A stretch of DNA of 64,000 bases from assembly GCA_000469685.2 (NCBI GenBank), contig LS997566.1:1146001-1210000 (forward strand). The letters run 5' to 3'. Position numbers and translations under genes: made by a program. Below the pieces are notes generated by a model that was not told the DNA's origin, did not search any database, and saw nothing but the letters and a program-made list of their open reading frames with translations. Positions 1 to 62,872 of this stretch are shown in pieces (within the stretch, counting starts at the first letter, position 1; each line of letters begins with the position of its first letter). Origin of the DNA: Haemonchus contortus. Taxonomy: Eukaryota; Nematoda; Chromadorea; Rhabditida; Trichostrongylidae.

Positions 1-543
1 GTAGGAAACTTGACGGCCTAGGAGGCACTTGTTGCTTAGCGAAGTTCAAGCCTCACATTGGTACCGAGGCTATTAAGTGCTCCACATTCTACTTTTCCAG
101 GGTTCAAGATCAAAGTTGTCCTACACCTCTCTGGGTAGAGACACTCATCAAAGTTAACAAAGAAAGATTCGGGCTCACACATTGCTCTCCTCATAGAAGA
201 GTACGTTACTAGGGCTATGGAGGAGTGTGGCTCAAGTCTATGTAGTTATGGCTTAGCATAAACCATCAACGAAATGCAGTAAAAGCCGTTTACGTCGAAA
301 AAGTGAGAACGGCAATGAAAAGGACTCAAGGTTGCTTATGTTTTCGCGTTTACTTCCATCATTTAGGCTTGGGCCTTCTATTGCTTCCTTACAGGAACCA
401 AAAATAATAACATCTTGTTGAATTTCTAAAGGCACGGGAGTCATCATAGTGAATTTCAACCAATTGAAATAGATGGAAGTCTCGGAGTGGGCAAGATTAG
501 TGAAGGCAATCTAGGGACCTCATCAAGATATTCAATGTTTCAG
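1..543. other. ttn-1: Intron sequence upstream of the first visible titin exon
   Basis: No exon with a supporting frame is seen. The CAG acceptor at 541-543 ends it. The upstream exon must finish in phase 1, as the Ig-Ig exons of the following copies do. Confidence 0.6.
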
Positions 544-51766
<51,223 letters not shown>

Positions 51767-51890
51767 ATTCTTGCCATTTGGATTACTACTCTGGAGCTGG
51801 CCTCAGGGGTAGGATAGAATTTGAATTGCTTACACAGAATAGTTTGTGAATTTATATTTTTGTCTAGAATTGTAGAATATTGTAAAAAGC

Positions 51891-51896
51891 ATTAAA
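51891..51896 (+). promoter_or_regulatory. Candidate poly(A) signal of the titin gene (ATTAAA)
   Basis: ATTAAA lies 125 bp after the TAG stop, in an AT-rich stretch. It is a common variant of AATAAA. Position and context fit, but there is no direct support. Confidence 0.35.
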
Positions 51897-51961
51897 AAAT
51901 GAAGGATAGAGTCTTTGAGCGCTGATCAATCCTGTCTGAGGGATGCATCCTCGCAATCCAC

Positions 51962-52170
51962 TTCCATTCAAAATCGTAGTGGTGTATTTAATGCATATGT
52001 GGCCCATTCAATGACTCGCAATGGCCAGTCGATACGAGTGAGTGCTTTTATCATCCCAGACGGGTGTTTCACCAATTAACCGATGGTCTAGACGGATATC
52101 GATCCGGGAATCGAACTCGTGGCCATGCGTGTGTGATAGGGCGCCTCTTACCACTACGCCACCCGCGCAT
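51962..52170 (-). repeat. tRNA-derived SINE, copy 5 (best preserved)
   Basis: The minus strand from about 52167 reads GGGTGGCGTAGTGGTAAGAG, then GGCCACGAGTTCGATTCCCG: clear internal polymerase III boxes A and B with tRNA-like spacing. The plus-strand left end 'ttccattcaaaatcgtagtg' matches copy 2 and the 32306 fragment, giving a family length of about 180-210 bp. Confidence 0.78.
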
Positions 52171-53148
52171 TTATAAAAGCAAAAGAAAATGAAATATGGT
52201 AGAATTTTCCAATGAGTTGGTTTTTGAATTGTTCCAAGTCAAATGAGGTTATGATGTGGCCACTTTGTTATAACTACGTCGCTGTTTGTGTAGCTACTTC
52301 GGCTAGTCAATCCTTCACTTTTCATAGATTGGAAATGAAAGAGTCATCGAGAGGACGTGGGTCAGGACTTGCCTGCTATCTCGTTAGAAACAAATGACCA
52401 CATGTGTAGCTGACCAAGATCACTGCGTATGCGGTAACCTTGGTTTTTGCGGGGTACCTGGTTAAGTTCTAACCCACGTCTTTTCAATTCTGTAACATGA
52501 CGGCAGTTCGTACAAAGTGCAACGATAGCGGAAGTTCCTAGACGTAGCATGTGCACGTTTAATTACCAAACTGTCTAATTAGCTCCACTTGCACTACATT
52601 GATGAAATTTTAGGAGTGCAATCGTGATTGTGTAGTTATTTGCTTTCAAGACGAGGAGAGTCTGTCTGGGACAATTTCGACGACCGAACGAGATTTTCTT
52701 CAATGAAGTGAACGATATCGTTGTTATATTAGAGAAATCGAACGATAGCTAGTTTTAGTGGTTTTACGAGATGTTTGTTGACAAAAGCTGTATATTGTTT
52801 ATAGTAACAATGTACATAATTCTCTGCATTTAAGGTATAGTTTAGGCGAAGGCTATGTAGAATGGCCATTGAGAGGAGAATGGATGTTAATAAGCATAAA
52901 GAATTTGAAAAATAGTTGTTGTTCAATCCAAATGCGTTGAACGACGTGGTTCCGTATTTCTAAGAAGAACAAGGACGGACTTTCCATGTCCTCTTCTTCG
53001 ATTCCATTTGCGTAGGAAGTAGGGCTTCATTTTAACCCGAGTAGATGTAAAGGTGGGAAAAGATGAACGAGACAAGTAACTGTCGTAATTTGCAAGAACA
53101 CCTCTGGAATTTTGCTTGAATTTGTGTAAAGATTCATGGGACATGTAT

Positions 53149-53220
53149 GGCTGCTTTCATAGTCCGCCGGCCGGCCGGCCGGCCGGCGCGCCGGCGCGCC
53201 GGCGGACTATGAAAGCAGCC
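53149..53220. mobile_element. 72-bp GC-rich palindromic element
   Basis: Terminal inverted repeats GGCTGCTTTCATAGTCCGCC...GGCGGACTATGAAAGCAGCC enclose repeats of GGCC and GGCGCGCC. The arms are perfect over about 23 bp. The same ends (GGCTGCTTTCATAGTCCGC) bound a 176-bp element at 62608-62783, so this looks like the minimal member of a MITE family. A short TAT flank repeat may be the target duplication. Confidence 0.75.
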
Positions 53221-53847
53221 TATGATTCATTTGAGTTTTTTATGAGCAGTGTAAGTAACCAGTCAGATCGTCCGGTGCACGCGAAGGCGCTCTCCTCCTA
53301 CTTGTTATAAAGTCTGGATGCTTGGCTGGGTCTTCAATACTCTTTTCGAAACAAATGACTCCCTTCAGTCGAAAATTTTTGATAGGATAATGCCTGGAAG
53401 ATCCGTCCCTGTAAATTTTGGTCCCCAAGAGAAGACCTAGGCATTATTTGGGCAATGCAACTGGTGGAAGGCTCACTAGATGTCACCATAGCCCATGTCA
53501 TTTGATGACATGTAATACAGAAACATTTCATTCATTCTGGCCGGTGTTTTTACCTATGCAATGAGGACCACAAAACCGGGTTAACTAATCGAATCGTCGT
53601 TGGAATAGAGAAATGTCATGCTCTTGCAAAACTAATAGCAGGCCATAACATTCTTTATGGCATTGGATGCTCAACTCTGCTGAAGCTCTATCTCAACCTT
53701 TTCTTTGGGTCTGGTTCTATCTTCTGATATTTTAACCATGGTGGTTTCTTCTATTGGCTTATTTCATGGCGTGTCGATATTTCAATTGTTTCAATATTCT
53801 GATGGGAGGACTGACATAAAAAGAACCCACCGCATTCGAGGATGCTA

Positions 53848-54764
53848 TTAGGTTGATGCATAATTATTGCGGATTTTTTCGCGGCTCTTTTCCTCTTGAA
53901 AGAATTTGACTTTCGGGTTCGGGTTTTTTCTAAAAATGATCTACTTGATTTCCTCTACAAAAATGTACTTAGGAAACCATCCGTATATTCGCGAAATTAG
54001 GCTTTACTACTTCGAGAAAGATTGGAAGGTGGCGCACTCATTCCGCGATCTCAGTAACTTTACAGCGATCGTTCATTAGGTGATCTAGTGAAAGTACACA
54101 TGATGTCCTCATGGTCAAACACGGTCAAATACGGTCAAACATTTTGAAATTTTCCATTTCCCTACATTTTACCTGCCTCTATATATTAAGTTGATGCATA
54201 ATTAGTGCGGATTTTTTAAACAAATTTTATTTAACGAAATGATAGAAATACTGAACGAAGACATGCTCAAATAATTACTCCGGAACTTATTCACCATCGA
54301 CGCCAAGCACTGCTTCCCATTGATTAGTTAGTCGGATCCCAAAAGCGAAGAAGTTTTGATCCTTGAGGACGATCCACGCCTTGACATCGGCCATCAAGTC
54401 ATGCAAATCGACGTAACTTCTATTCTCTAGCCATTTTTTCGATGAACGGTTGACGAGATAATCCATAAAAGTTTTTGCCGGTGAATATGGAGATTTAGGG
54501 GCAGATCCCATTTCTTGGTTGGCTCTGGCTGATTGTTCGATCGCCGAAAAGTTACTGAGATCGCGGAATAACTGGGCCACCTTCCAATCTTTCTCGAAGT
54601 AGTTAAGCCTAATTTCGCGAATATGAGGATGGACCCTTAATTATATTCTTGTAGAGGAAATCCAGTAGATCGTTTCTAGAAAAAACCCGAACTCAATAGT
54701 TAAACACTTTCGGGAGAAAAAAAAAAGCCGCGAAAAAATCCGCAATAATTATGCATCAACCTAA
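53848..54764. mobile_element. Composite mariner element A
   Basis: Outer ends TTAGGTTGATGCATAATTAT at left and its reverse complement at right, each flanked by TA. The left part (to about 54075) is the 5' end of a mariner with its first codons (FEKDWKVAHSFRDLSNF) on the plus strand. Then comes about 110 bp of unrelated sequence, then a complete internally deleted mariner on the minus strand (54186-54764, TA at its inner end). The two outer ends are both 5' ends, head outward. Element B (60377-61291) is its inverted copy. Confidence 0.8.
54287..54605 (-). pseudogene. Mariner transposase, internally deleted
   Basis: Minus-strand frame: YFEKDWKVAQLFRDLSNFS (N-terminal helix-turn-helix start of mariner transposases) runs almost directly into a C-terminal segment (FMDYLVNRSSKKWLENRSYV; DLMADVKAWIVLKDQNFFAF; LTNQWEAVLGVDGE). 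The whole catalytic DDD region is missing. The stop is at 54287-54289. It cannot transpose on its own. Confidence 0.75.
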
Positions 54765-55030
54765 TAGTAGTAGCGAGGAAAATCAGAAGTCTACATATAT
54801 CGGTGTGATGGTAAGAGTAGCACAAATGATATGTAATGGTGTAATCATGATATACATCGTCCCGGCAGTCTCGATTAGTTAGTAGTCATTAATATTGACG
54901 TGTCGTGTCGTTGTCGTGTGACTAGTCAGTTATCATAACTCTTCTACAGTATACAATCATTATCCATGATAAGTAATATCTATCCTTCTGCCATTCTGCA
55001 CGAATGAGGTGATGATGTGAACTAGTCGTA

Positions 55031-55840
55031 TTAGGTTGTTTCGTAAATCTTGAAACATTGAAACATGCACAATTCAACTCTCTCACAATTTTAGCCAAAC
55101 TTTCATTCATCAAACTATCCAGTCACCCTGATTGTCCATGGTATCCATTTAATAAGAGGACACGCCAACTATTCTCTGTCGCCAGAAACAGGACGATTGT
55201 TATTCGAAGAATTCAGCCACGGCATTCTTGAGGTCACCGAAACTGGCAAACTTCTTCTTGACCAGGAATTGCTCGAAGGTAATCAAAAAGGTGATAGTAA
55301 GAGGACGTGATCAGGTGGTAGGAAGAACATATCAGTGAAGTTCCTGTGACCTGGAATACGTTGCCTTTGTGACTGGAGGCTTAGTGCTTTCATGAGGAAA
55401 TGGACATAATCTCTTCTTAGTTGCTTCTTTTCGGTTGCATGAACGAGTTCCTCTCGCTGACCGCTGTACATAGTAGCTGTGACTGTCCAGTCTTAAGGGA
55501 GCAACTCGTGTTATGATATTCCGTGCAAGTTCAAGAGCAGCCCAACAAAACCGTTCTTGTAAGTTGTTTTGGTTTAGTGCACACAGCGGACTTCTCACTT
55601 CAAGAAAGCGACTCACTGTTCTCCAAGAGGATCGAGCTTTGGTCTCTCATTACAAGATTGTGTAAAACCTCCTTCCGATTAGAGATGAGGAGGACCGACT
55701 GGCTGCTGATTGAGGCACACGTCTGACGGCGGAGATCGCCGGTCAAAGTTTTTGCGGAATCTGCAAGCATGAACTTTTTCTGTAACCGTGTTCGTGAAGG
55801 CGAAAGCATGCTGCTCTGATCACACTCAAACTCAAAACTC
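55031..55840 (-). pseudogene. Decayed mariner transposase with its 3' terminal repeat
   Basis: The terminal repeat TTAGGTTGTTTCGTAAATCT begins at 55031 next to TA. Moving into the element on the minus strand, frames carry mariner-like pieces: FEQFLVKKKFASFGDLKNAV (after one frameshift; C-terminal), YYHLFDY (the DYHLF region), TVTATMYSGQREELVHAT, then RKEVLHNLVMRDQSS, which corresponds to the 'FLHNLVTGDE' region where the first catalytic Asp is normally found. Multiple frameshifts and stops. The 5' terminal repeat was not found. Different subfamily from elements A and B. Confidence 0.7.
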
Positions 55841-56108
55841 AAAAAGCTCCGCCAATGCTCTCAGCCGCCGGCTTCTTCTTCACTCCACTGAAGAATAGGT
55901 CAATTGGTGGTAACCGATCGTTCAGATGGGTATCGTCGTCGGGCATCGTATCACCAGAATAAAAGCGTGCGAATAGCGGTTGTATTGTTGACGTAGTCCT
56001 CTCCGAATGCAGTACCGACGCCGGAGTCAGCGGAATGAGCACTTTAGCAGTGAAACGGTTCGTAGAAGACGATTGCTCGGAGTTGATCTCTCTTCGTGGT
56101 CGCGACAC

Positions 56109-57841
56109 GGTTTACAAAAGAGGCTGTCAGGCACCTATCTGAACATTGCTGACTGTGAACCTGAGATGGCACTAAATGGTGGTGATGGTTCGAGGGTGGC
56201 GACTAAGCTTATAGAGAAGCGACAATACATTTAAATTTGTGCTCCAAGACTTTTGCAAAAACCTATTTTTATAACTCGGGCTTCCTGATATGTTTACCCA
56301 TATGCCTATCTCTCATTTACATGTGTTAGCAGCCTGGGTTCAACAGCGGATTTTCCATGTTTGTGATGAAATATCTTAATGAAAAGTGTGAAATTAAGTT
56401 AATGCCGGGCATAGGAAAATCAGTGTGGGATTTGCTGTTGCTCTTTAGGTCTCCATTTAATTCTGCAGCAATGATCTATTTCTTTCTGGTTGGGTACTGT
56501 TTTAAATGTAACGACTGTGAAGAAGTCATCCAGAAATGGGCATTTCTCGTTTTAGAAACATACGAAAGGGACAAGGAGAAACTGGAAGGCAACAGGGGTC
56601 TGGTTTCTCCTTATCGCAACTTCTCTGGATGACTCAATCATCTAGGAAGACTGGTTCACAGCACGTATAAAAATTTTGAGGGATGGTGAAATTCACGCCA
56701 GAGTGAGACCGGCAGTCTCCTCTTATCGCTAGTTCTTATCACGTACTTACTAATCGTGAAGCTTTTTGTCTTTTTATGCTGTGCAGACATCAATCAAACC
56801 CCTCAAAATAATCGGTCGGCTTTAAGTATTCTATAACCTTCCCATCCTTCGCAGTGAAGTAGCGGTTCAGTCGTGCCAAGGTCTTTATCGCTTTCGAGTC
56901 AGCCTTTTCGAATTCCCTTATTTAATCTGAAAAGGTGACCATGTGAATCACGACCATGCCTTCGACTTGAAGGCTCCACAGAATGCGAATTACTCGAGAC
57001 GTCAGCCGAAATGTTTGAGTGGATTTGTTATGTCTGGAATTCCTTTCGTCTAGAATATATATATACCAGTCGGATCGCCCGGCTAACGCTAGGCTCTCCT
57101 CCTTCTTACGGGTTCGCCCGGCTACGCCGGGCGCTCCTCCTTCCTGTGAGAAATTTGCTATGCGTAAATAATGATTCGGATTCTCTTTTTTCTTAGAAAG
57201 CTCTACACCCTCTCAAAGCTCTGAGTATTAGCTCCGAATTGGGAGCGATTTTTCCTGTAAGCCATCTTCGCTGTGTCCTAATAGAACATCGGATAATATC
57301 GCAAAGGTGATTATTCAGAAAAAATAGTATTCAGAGACTTCATCGCGGCTGAGGCTACTATGTTAGCTACCATCAATGTTCCTCAATGCCATCATCAAGT
57401 GCTCTCCTCCTTCTTGGGGCAAAGGGACTTCGCCCAAAAAAAATCAAAATAATGAAATTCTTCTCCCTTTTTTCTAGGTTATCTCGCTGTTTCGCTGAGC
57501 GAGAGTATAGACTATCGAATGCCTTAAAAGATGTACCCCTTTTTCTCTACGGATACATCATTAACTGTGAATTCAACATTATTAGCGGTCGGATAAATTT
57601 TGCTAAGAACGATATCAAAGCAAAGAGAAACCGTGATCTTTCACTTGATCGCAAACTCTGTTGGGTAGCGGTCGTAATCTGATAGCAAGAAGTGAACCAA
57701 ATTCATCTCCTTATAATCGCACCACTCACCTTTCTTGTCGAATGAAACATATCAAAAAGTCAAAGCTAGATCGTAAATAACAAAGGCGCTAGGAGGTAAT
57801 TGGTGTGTGGATCTTCTTCTCTGAGGCCTCTTCTATTGTCA
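56109..57841. other. No gene recognised
   Basis: Only short open frames of low similarity to anything I know. A short GC-rich duplicated motif ('cccggcta.cgc..ggctctcctccttc') lies at 57075-57150, with a related piece at 53265-53305. Confidence 0.4.
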
Positions 57842-58440
57842 GTGTTCCCATCCTGCCTCCTCCTACTGATTTTGCTCTCCAAGTCCACGGGATCAGGAGT
57901 TATGGATTTCCACTCATTTATTTCGCGGAAACCCGTCCCTAGGGAGCGGAGTCCGGCCCTACTACTCATCATAAGTGCTCCCATACTGCCGCCTGCCTCC
58001 TATCAAGTTTGAACGCCCTAGAGCCAAACTGAAAATTTTGGCGTAACCTCGCCTTCTATGAGCGGGGTCCGGTCCTCCCACTTACGATAAATGTTCCCAT
58101 CCTGCCGCCTGTACCCCTGCCAAGTGTGAATGCCCTAGGGCCAAATGGACTATTGCGGCGCAAAACCCCACCCCCTGTGCACGGATTCCGCTCCTGCCAC
58201 TCACCATAAGTGTTCCCTTCCGTCGCCTGTGCTCTTACCAAGTTTGAACGCTCCAGGTCCACGGGGACAGGAGTTATGAATTTGCGTCCTAAAATTTTTA
58301 TCGTGCACGCCTCGCTCCCTGTGAACGGAGTCCGGTCCTGCCACTTACCAAAGGTGTTCCCGTCCTGCCCCCTTTACTCCTACCAAATTTGAACGCTCTA
58401 GGTCCACGGGGACAGGAATTATGAATTTCCGGTCAGACAC
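57842..58440. repeat. Tandem array of about 115-140-bp GC-rich units
   Basis: About five diverged units, each with 'gtgttcccatcctgccgcct', 'taccaagtttgaacgc' and 'ggtccacggggacaggagtt'-like blocks, starting near 57846, 57973, 58088, 58210 and 58350. Not coding. Followed by a microsatellite run and 'gctttatatata'. Confidence 0.75.
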
Positions 58441-58645
58441 ACACACATACACACACAAACACACCGACACACCAACAGACACACTTAGCGAATTATATAA
58501 AGTAGGATAAGTTTTCCATATCACTATGTTTATCATAATCACAAAGCAACCCGGACGGACAGACCGACAAACCGACATACCGACATACAGACATACCGAC
58601 ATACCGACAAACCGACAAACCAAGTTACTGCTTTATATATAAGAA

Positions 58646-58699
<54 letters not shown>
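58436..58699. repeat. Microsatellite cluster: (ACAC)n, (CGACATAC)n and (TA)n
   Basis: An 'acac' tract at 58436-58485, 'ccgacataccgacatacaga'-type units at 58552-58622, then 'gctttatatata' and a TA run of about 50 bp at 58648-58699. Confidence 0.88.
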
Positions 58700-58702
<3 letters not shown>

Positions 58703-60374
58703 AATCAAACAGCTCCCAACGATGGCGAGCCTGCTAGCGTGACATCCTTATGATTGTTAGGAATTTAATGGAGATGAGTTTATCGTAGAGGAAATCTATG
58801 GGTAATGGCTCCAACCGTCCCATCCACAGGCTATATCCTACATCATGGTGACACTTTAATTTTCTACTCTTTTCTAATTTCTCTAATTTTCTACTTTTTT
58901 TAGAGAATTTTTTTCCGGTCCTTCTTTCCCGTTCCTTTTCTTTTTACACATCTTGACCATTCTTTAATAGTTCATTTATTATTCCGTTTAATCAGAACCG
59001 GTTTGATCCTATAAAATGACTGTATCGGGATGCAAAGTTACATGCGCAAACGAGCAAAGAGAACAAAAGTCAAGTGAGTCAATTCCCGACATGATTCACT
59101 CACCTGTTTGATATCGATGGACGCTAACGCCGTTTCCCTTTCGCCCTTCTGACGACGCTCACTATAAAGATGGCCACAAATTGTTCTTTGTGAATAGGTG
59201 GTTGTGCATTCGCAGGGCTCGAGAGCAGATCTGAATCTTCTGCATAGATCGTCTCGTCCTATAAAAGTGGAATTGACCTAGGTGTGGGTTCGGTCACCTA
59301 TCTCCATGTGCACGAGTCGAACAGATTGGAAAATTGTGTAATGTGATTTGAATGAGGTGAGAAAGTTGCAGATCCTCAACTGCTTCTGATAAGATAGCCT
59401 AGTTTCGTTTCGCTTCCTGTCCTCCACCTGGGAATGGATTATGCCCGAGTCTTTCTTCGCAGCGATTTTTTATCTGCAAGCGCTACTTTGGCCCCCCACA
59501 CCAGCGTCATATCGATCATACGGGAGCGCGAGCAAAATCTCCCCGCACAACTCACACATTATGCACATTCGTACCTTTATTTACAAAGTTTGGGAAAATG
59601 ACGTAATCCCCTTGAAGTTCCACAGCGATAAGGGCTTATCAGTCGGCTACTGATGTATTTAAACTGCAACGCAGCGCTTCTGGATATTTTATATTCGGTT
59701 TCTCTTGGAACATGTGGGTTGGCGGCTAATCGCTTTTCTTCATCAGCTGTTTTTATTGATTATTTACTTCTGCCGATTTTCCATTAATTTTCCGACATCG
59801 ACACTGTTTTACGTGTGTTGTACTTGCTCTTTATCTGACATTGTACTTGCTCATCGCCTGATCTCATCTGTCATGGTTCATTTCCCGGGCGTCATGCGCC
59901 CCGCGAAGGCTGCGCTTTCATTTCCCTTTCAACCGTCCGCTACGTAAACATGACGATCAAAGATCAGAGCTTTTTTTTTACACAATAACGTCAATGTTGT
60001 TGTTGAGACGCCTCCGAGGAAGCGCAGATCGTTTCATGAATGTTTAACTATTGTTTGTGTATGAATCGAATGGCAGACGTAGTTGAACATGCCTTTGCGA
60101 ATGGTCTTACGGCTCTATCGACAAGAACTCGTCTTTATTTCTTCCCTTCTCGTTATATTTTTGGGCTTCTTTTCAATCGTTTTTTTTTTGCAGGAGGTAA
60201 TCATCCCAGCCACCACGTGCTCCTACCATACCCAGGCTTATTTGGGAAACTAAATTTCCTTAGCTGAAACCGCATAAAAGTACTAAGGTGGTCGGTTCCC
60301 ATCATCCTCTACGCATCCTGAACAGTGCTGATATAACAAGGACTACCACGTTGGACTGAGTTCATTTCTTAATA
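58700..60374. other. No gene recognised
   Basis: T-rich sequence with short open frames. I see no domain motif, RNA gene or element ends. Confidence 0.4.
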
Positions 60375-60376
60375 TA

Positions 60377-61291
60377 TTAGGTTGATGCATGATTATTGCA
60401 GATTTTTTCGCGGCTTTTTTTCTCTCGATAGAATTTTAATATTGAGATCGAGTTTTCTCTAGAAATAATCTACTTGTTTTCCTCCACAAGAACATACCCA
60501 AAAAACGATCCGCATATTTGCGAAATTAGGCTTAACTACTTCGAGAAAGATTGGAAGGTGGCACAGTCATTCCGCGATCTCAGTAACTTTTCAGCGATCG
60601 AACAATCAGCCAAAGCCAACTAAGGAATGGGATCTGCCCCTAAATCTGCCATATTCACCAGCAGGAACTTTTATGGATTATCTCGTCAACCGTCCATCGA
60701 AGGAATGGCTAGGGAATAGAAGTTGCGTCTATTTGGATGACTTGATGGCCGATGTCAAGGCGTGGATCGCCCCCAAGAATCAAAACTTCTTCGCCTTTGG
60801 GATCCGACTAACTAATCAATGGGAAGCAGCGCTTGACGTAGATGATGAACAAGTTCCGGAGAAATTATTTGAATATGTCTTTGCTTAGTATTTGTATAGT
60901 TTCCTTAAGTCAAATTTGCTGGAAAAAATCCGCAGTAAATCCGCAATAATTATGCATAAACCTAATATATAAAGGCAGGAAAAATGCAGGGGATATAGAA
61001 AATATCAAAATAATCGTGTTTTGACCGCCAGGAAGTCATGTGTACTTTTACTAGATCACCTAATGAACGATCGCTGAAAAGTTATTGAGATCGCGGAATG
61101 ACTGTGCCACCTTCTAACTTTTCTCGAAGTAGTCAAGCCTAATTTCGCGAATATGCGGATGGTTTCTTGAGTATATTCTTGTAGAGGAAATCAAGTAGAT
61201 CATTTCTAGAGAAAACCTGATCTCAAAATTCAAATTCTATCGAGAGAAAAAAAGCCGCGAAAAAATCCGCAATAATTATGCATCAACCTAA
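60377..61291. mobile_element. Composite mariner element B (inverted copy of A)
   Basis: Outer TTAGGTTGATGCATGATTAT at left and its reverse complement at right, TA-flanked on both sides. Order: internally deleted mariner on plus (60377-60965), about 90 bp of the same unrelated filler as in A (here reversed), then the 5' end of a second mariner on minus (to 61291). At 915 bp it is nearly the same length as A (917 bp) and has the mirror-image order. Confidence 0.8.
60535..60888 (+). pseudogene. Mariner transposase, internally deleted (copy in element B)
   Basis: FEKDWKVAQSFRDLSNFSAI near 60540, an in-frame stop after a Lys-Ala-Asn stretch, a frameshift, then MDYLVNRPSKEWLGNRSCV, DLMADVKAWIAPKNQNFFAF and LTNQWEAALDVDDEQ, ending at a TAG at 60886-60888. 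Same deletion as the copy in element A, so both descend from one deleted ancestor. Confidence 0.72.
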
Positions 61292-61293
61292 TA

Positions 61294-62451
61294 CTAACCT
61301 TCGGATGGATGGTTTTGTGGGCTCTACGGTTTCTCCGATTGACAAGTATCTGTATTTTCCGCTGATCTCTTATTCCTCGATAATTTTATGAAGAGCCAGG
61401 GCGTATGGGACTAGAATATGCTGGAGTGGGTGGGCGCATTCAAAGAAGCTGCGTCCTGACGCAATCTGTGCATCATGGCGAACATCTGAGCGTCAGGTCG
61501 CAAGCACTATGAATGCACCTACTGACTCTTGATGCGGTTGCTTTCACACGTACATTTCCAGCTGCTCCAGCGCTGTCTGTGGATTTGGACCTTGCTAAAA
61601 GTAATGAGCTCAATGACAGTGATATTTAATGACAGATGTCCTTCTACCCTGTTCCGATTCTTCTCGTAGGAGGGAAGGGTGGAAAACAATCGAATCATTT
61701 TTACAGTTTTTTGGTCGATTTTGAATTTATCATTTCTTTTTGACTTTTTGTGCAATTGACTTCGATGTGATGGTTCACGCACAAAAAATTTTTTTCTTCT
61801 TTTTTCAAGTTCAATTTCTTTTCTTGAATTTGTTTCAAGACTTTTATAAGTTAAGTATCGGTTTGACTCGAAGTAGAAACTTGACCTGCTGTGACTTTCA
61901 CGGTTCGTTAGTTTTGATTTTTGTATGTGTTCATTTTAATTTATTCGGCTTTGAAATGGTTTTTCCGTGACTAGGGCACCTTGATCAGACCTATAGTATG
62001 GCCGATCCACTGACTCGCTAAGGGGCGGCATATGAACTACACCAACGCCACGTGTTGAAGGGCAGATGACCACGTAAGCTTTATGGCAAGCACCTGTTCG
62101 TTGTACTTGTCCTCTGCCGTAGCGTCTTCTATCTGTTCTACAGTAATCATATGACTGAGAATGCACTATAGGACATCGCAGTCGTATGTAGGAGCGAGAT
62201 TAGCCTTGTCGGTTATTTCCAAGGTAGCCCTGGCACGAAAGATAAGCACAATTCATCACCTTTCCTCGTTCTTGATTGACATCGTCGCCGATCATTTCAG
62301 GCGACTGTAAGGGGAAACGTTCCGTCTCCGTTAACGTGCGTGCTAAAAATGGTCAAGCTGCTGCTATAGCAATTATGCAGGGGTGGCGGCTTTGCGGCAA
62401 ATATGCCGGCTACAATGGATCTGTTGCGATTCAATCGCCAAGATGACAGGG
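61294..62451. other. No gene recognised
   Basis: Short open frames only; a T-rich centre around 61730-61960. Nothing supports a gene. Confidence 0.4.
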
Positions 62452-62872
62452 TCAGGCCGCACTACCTCGCACCCCGCCCGCGCGGCGCACTCAACTGAGG
62501 TCTCGAGATAACATTACAGTACCACCAAGTTTCAGTGGAGCGAATGATTTGCATTTGCCCGTGATATTTTCTCTGCCGTAGACCAAGCGCAAATCGTATG
62601 CCCCAAAGGCTGCTTTCATAGTCCGCGATTTGGCCCGGAGCGAGCGAGGGAGCGAGCAACGGGGTACTACTCTTCCGGCGGTGTCGACCAAGATTCACTT
62701 GCAAACAAGGGGCAAGCGCCGCCCTGATGCTCGCGCGTTCGCTAGCGCGCTCGCGGACCAAATCGCGAAGTATGAAAGCAGCCAGTGACATCTGTGCCTC
62801 CGTCAAGTATCGCAAGCTGACTCACCGCATGCGACGGCTGCGGCGTGACCTAGATTTGACGTGCGTGCGCAA
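62452..62872. repeat. Dispersed repeat interrupted by a 176-bp MITE
   Basis: The same repeat as 6346-6590, but split after 'cgtatgcccc' by the element 62608-62783, then resuming up to 'ctgcggcgtgacctag'. The interruption is clear from the other copy. Confidence 0.78.
62608..62783. mobile_element. 176-bp MITE with GGCTGCTTTCATAGTCCGC ends
   Basis: Left end GGCTGCTTTCATAGTCCGCG plus ATTTGG; right end CCAAATCGCGAAGTATGAAAGCAGCC as an imperfect inverted repeat. The interior is rich in 'gagcgagcgag' and 'gcgctcgcg'. It encodes no transposase. Shares its ends with the 72-bp palindrome at 53149. Confidence 0.78.

Larger units (their letters stand above)
51767..53845. other. Downstream flank of the titin gene
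   Basis: It contains the candidate poly(A) signal, SINE copy 5 (51962-52170) and a GC palindrome (53149-53220). No open frame here is recognisable. Confidence 0.5.

Noticed and set aside
52096..52167. A functional tRNA gene
   Set aside because: Boxes A and B are good, but the sequence continues into a repeat body shared by several copies and the stems look imperfect; a SINE head is the better reading.
55839..56108. An 89-codon minus-strand open frame beside the mariner remnant
   Set aside because: It does not match transposase and has no supporting splice or domain evidence.
57060..57150. A CRISPR-like or regulatory repeat
   Set aside because: Only a single duplicated GC-rich motif with no regular spacing; consistent with a decayed repeat end.
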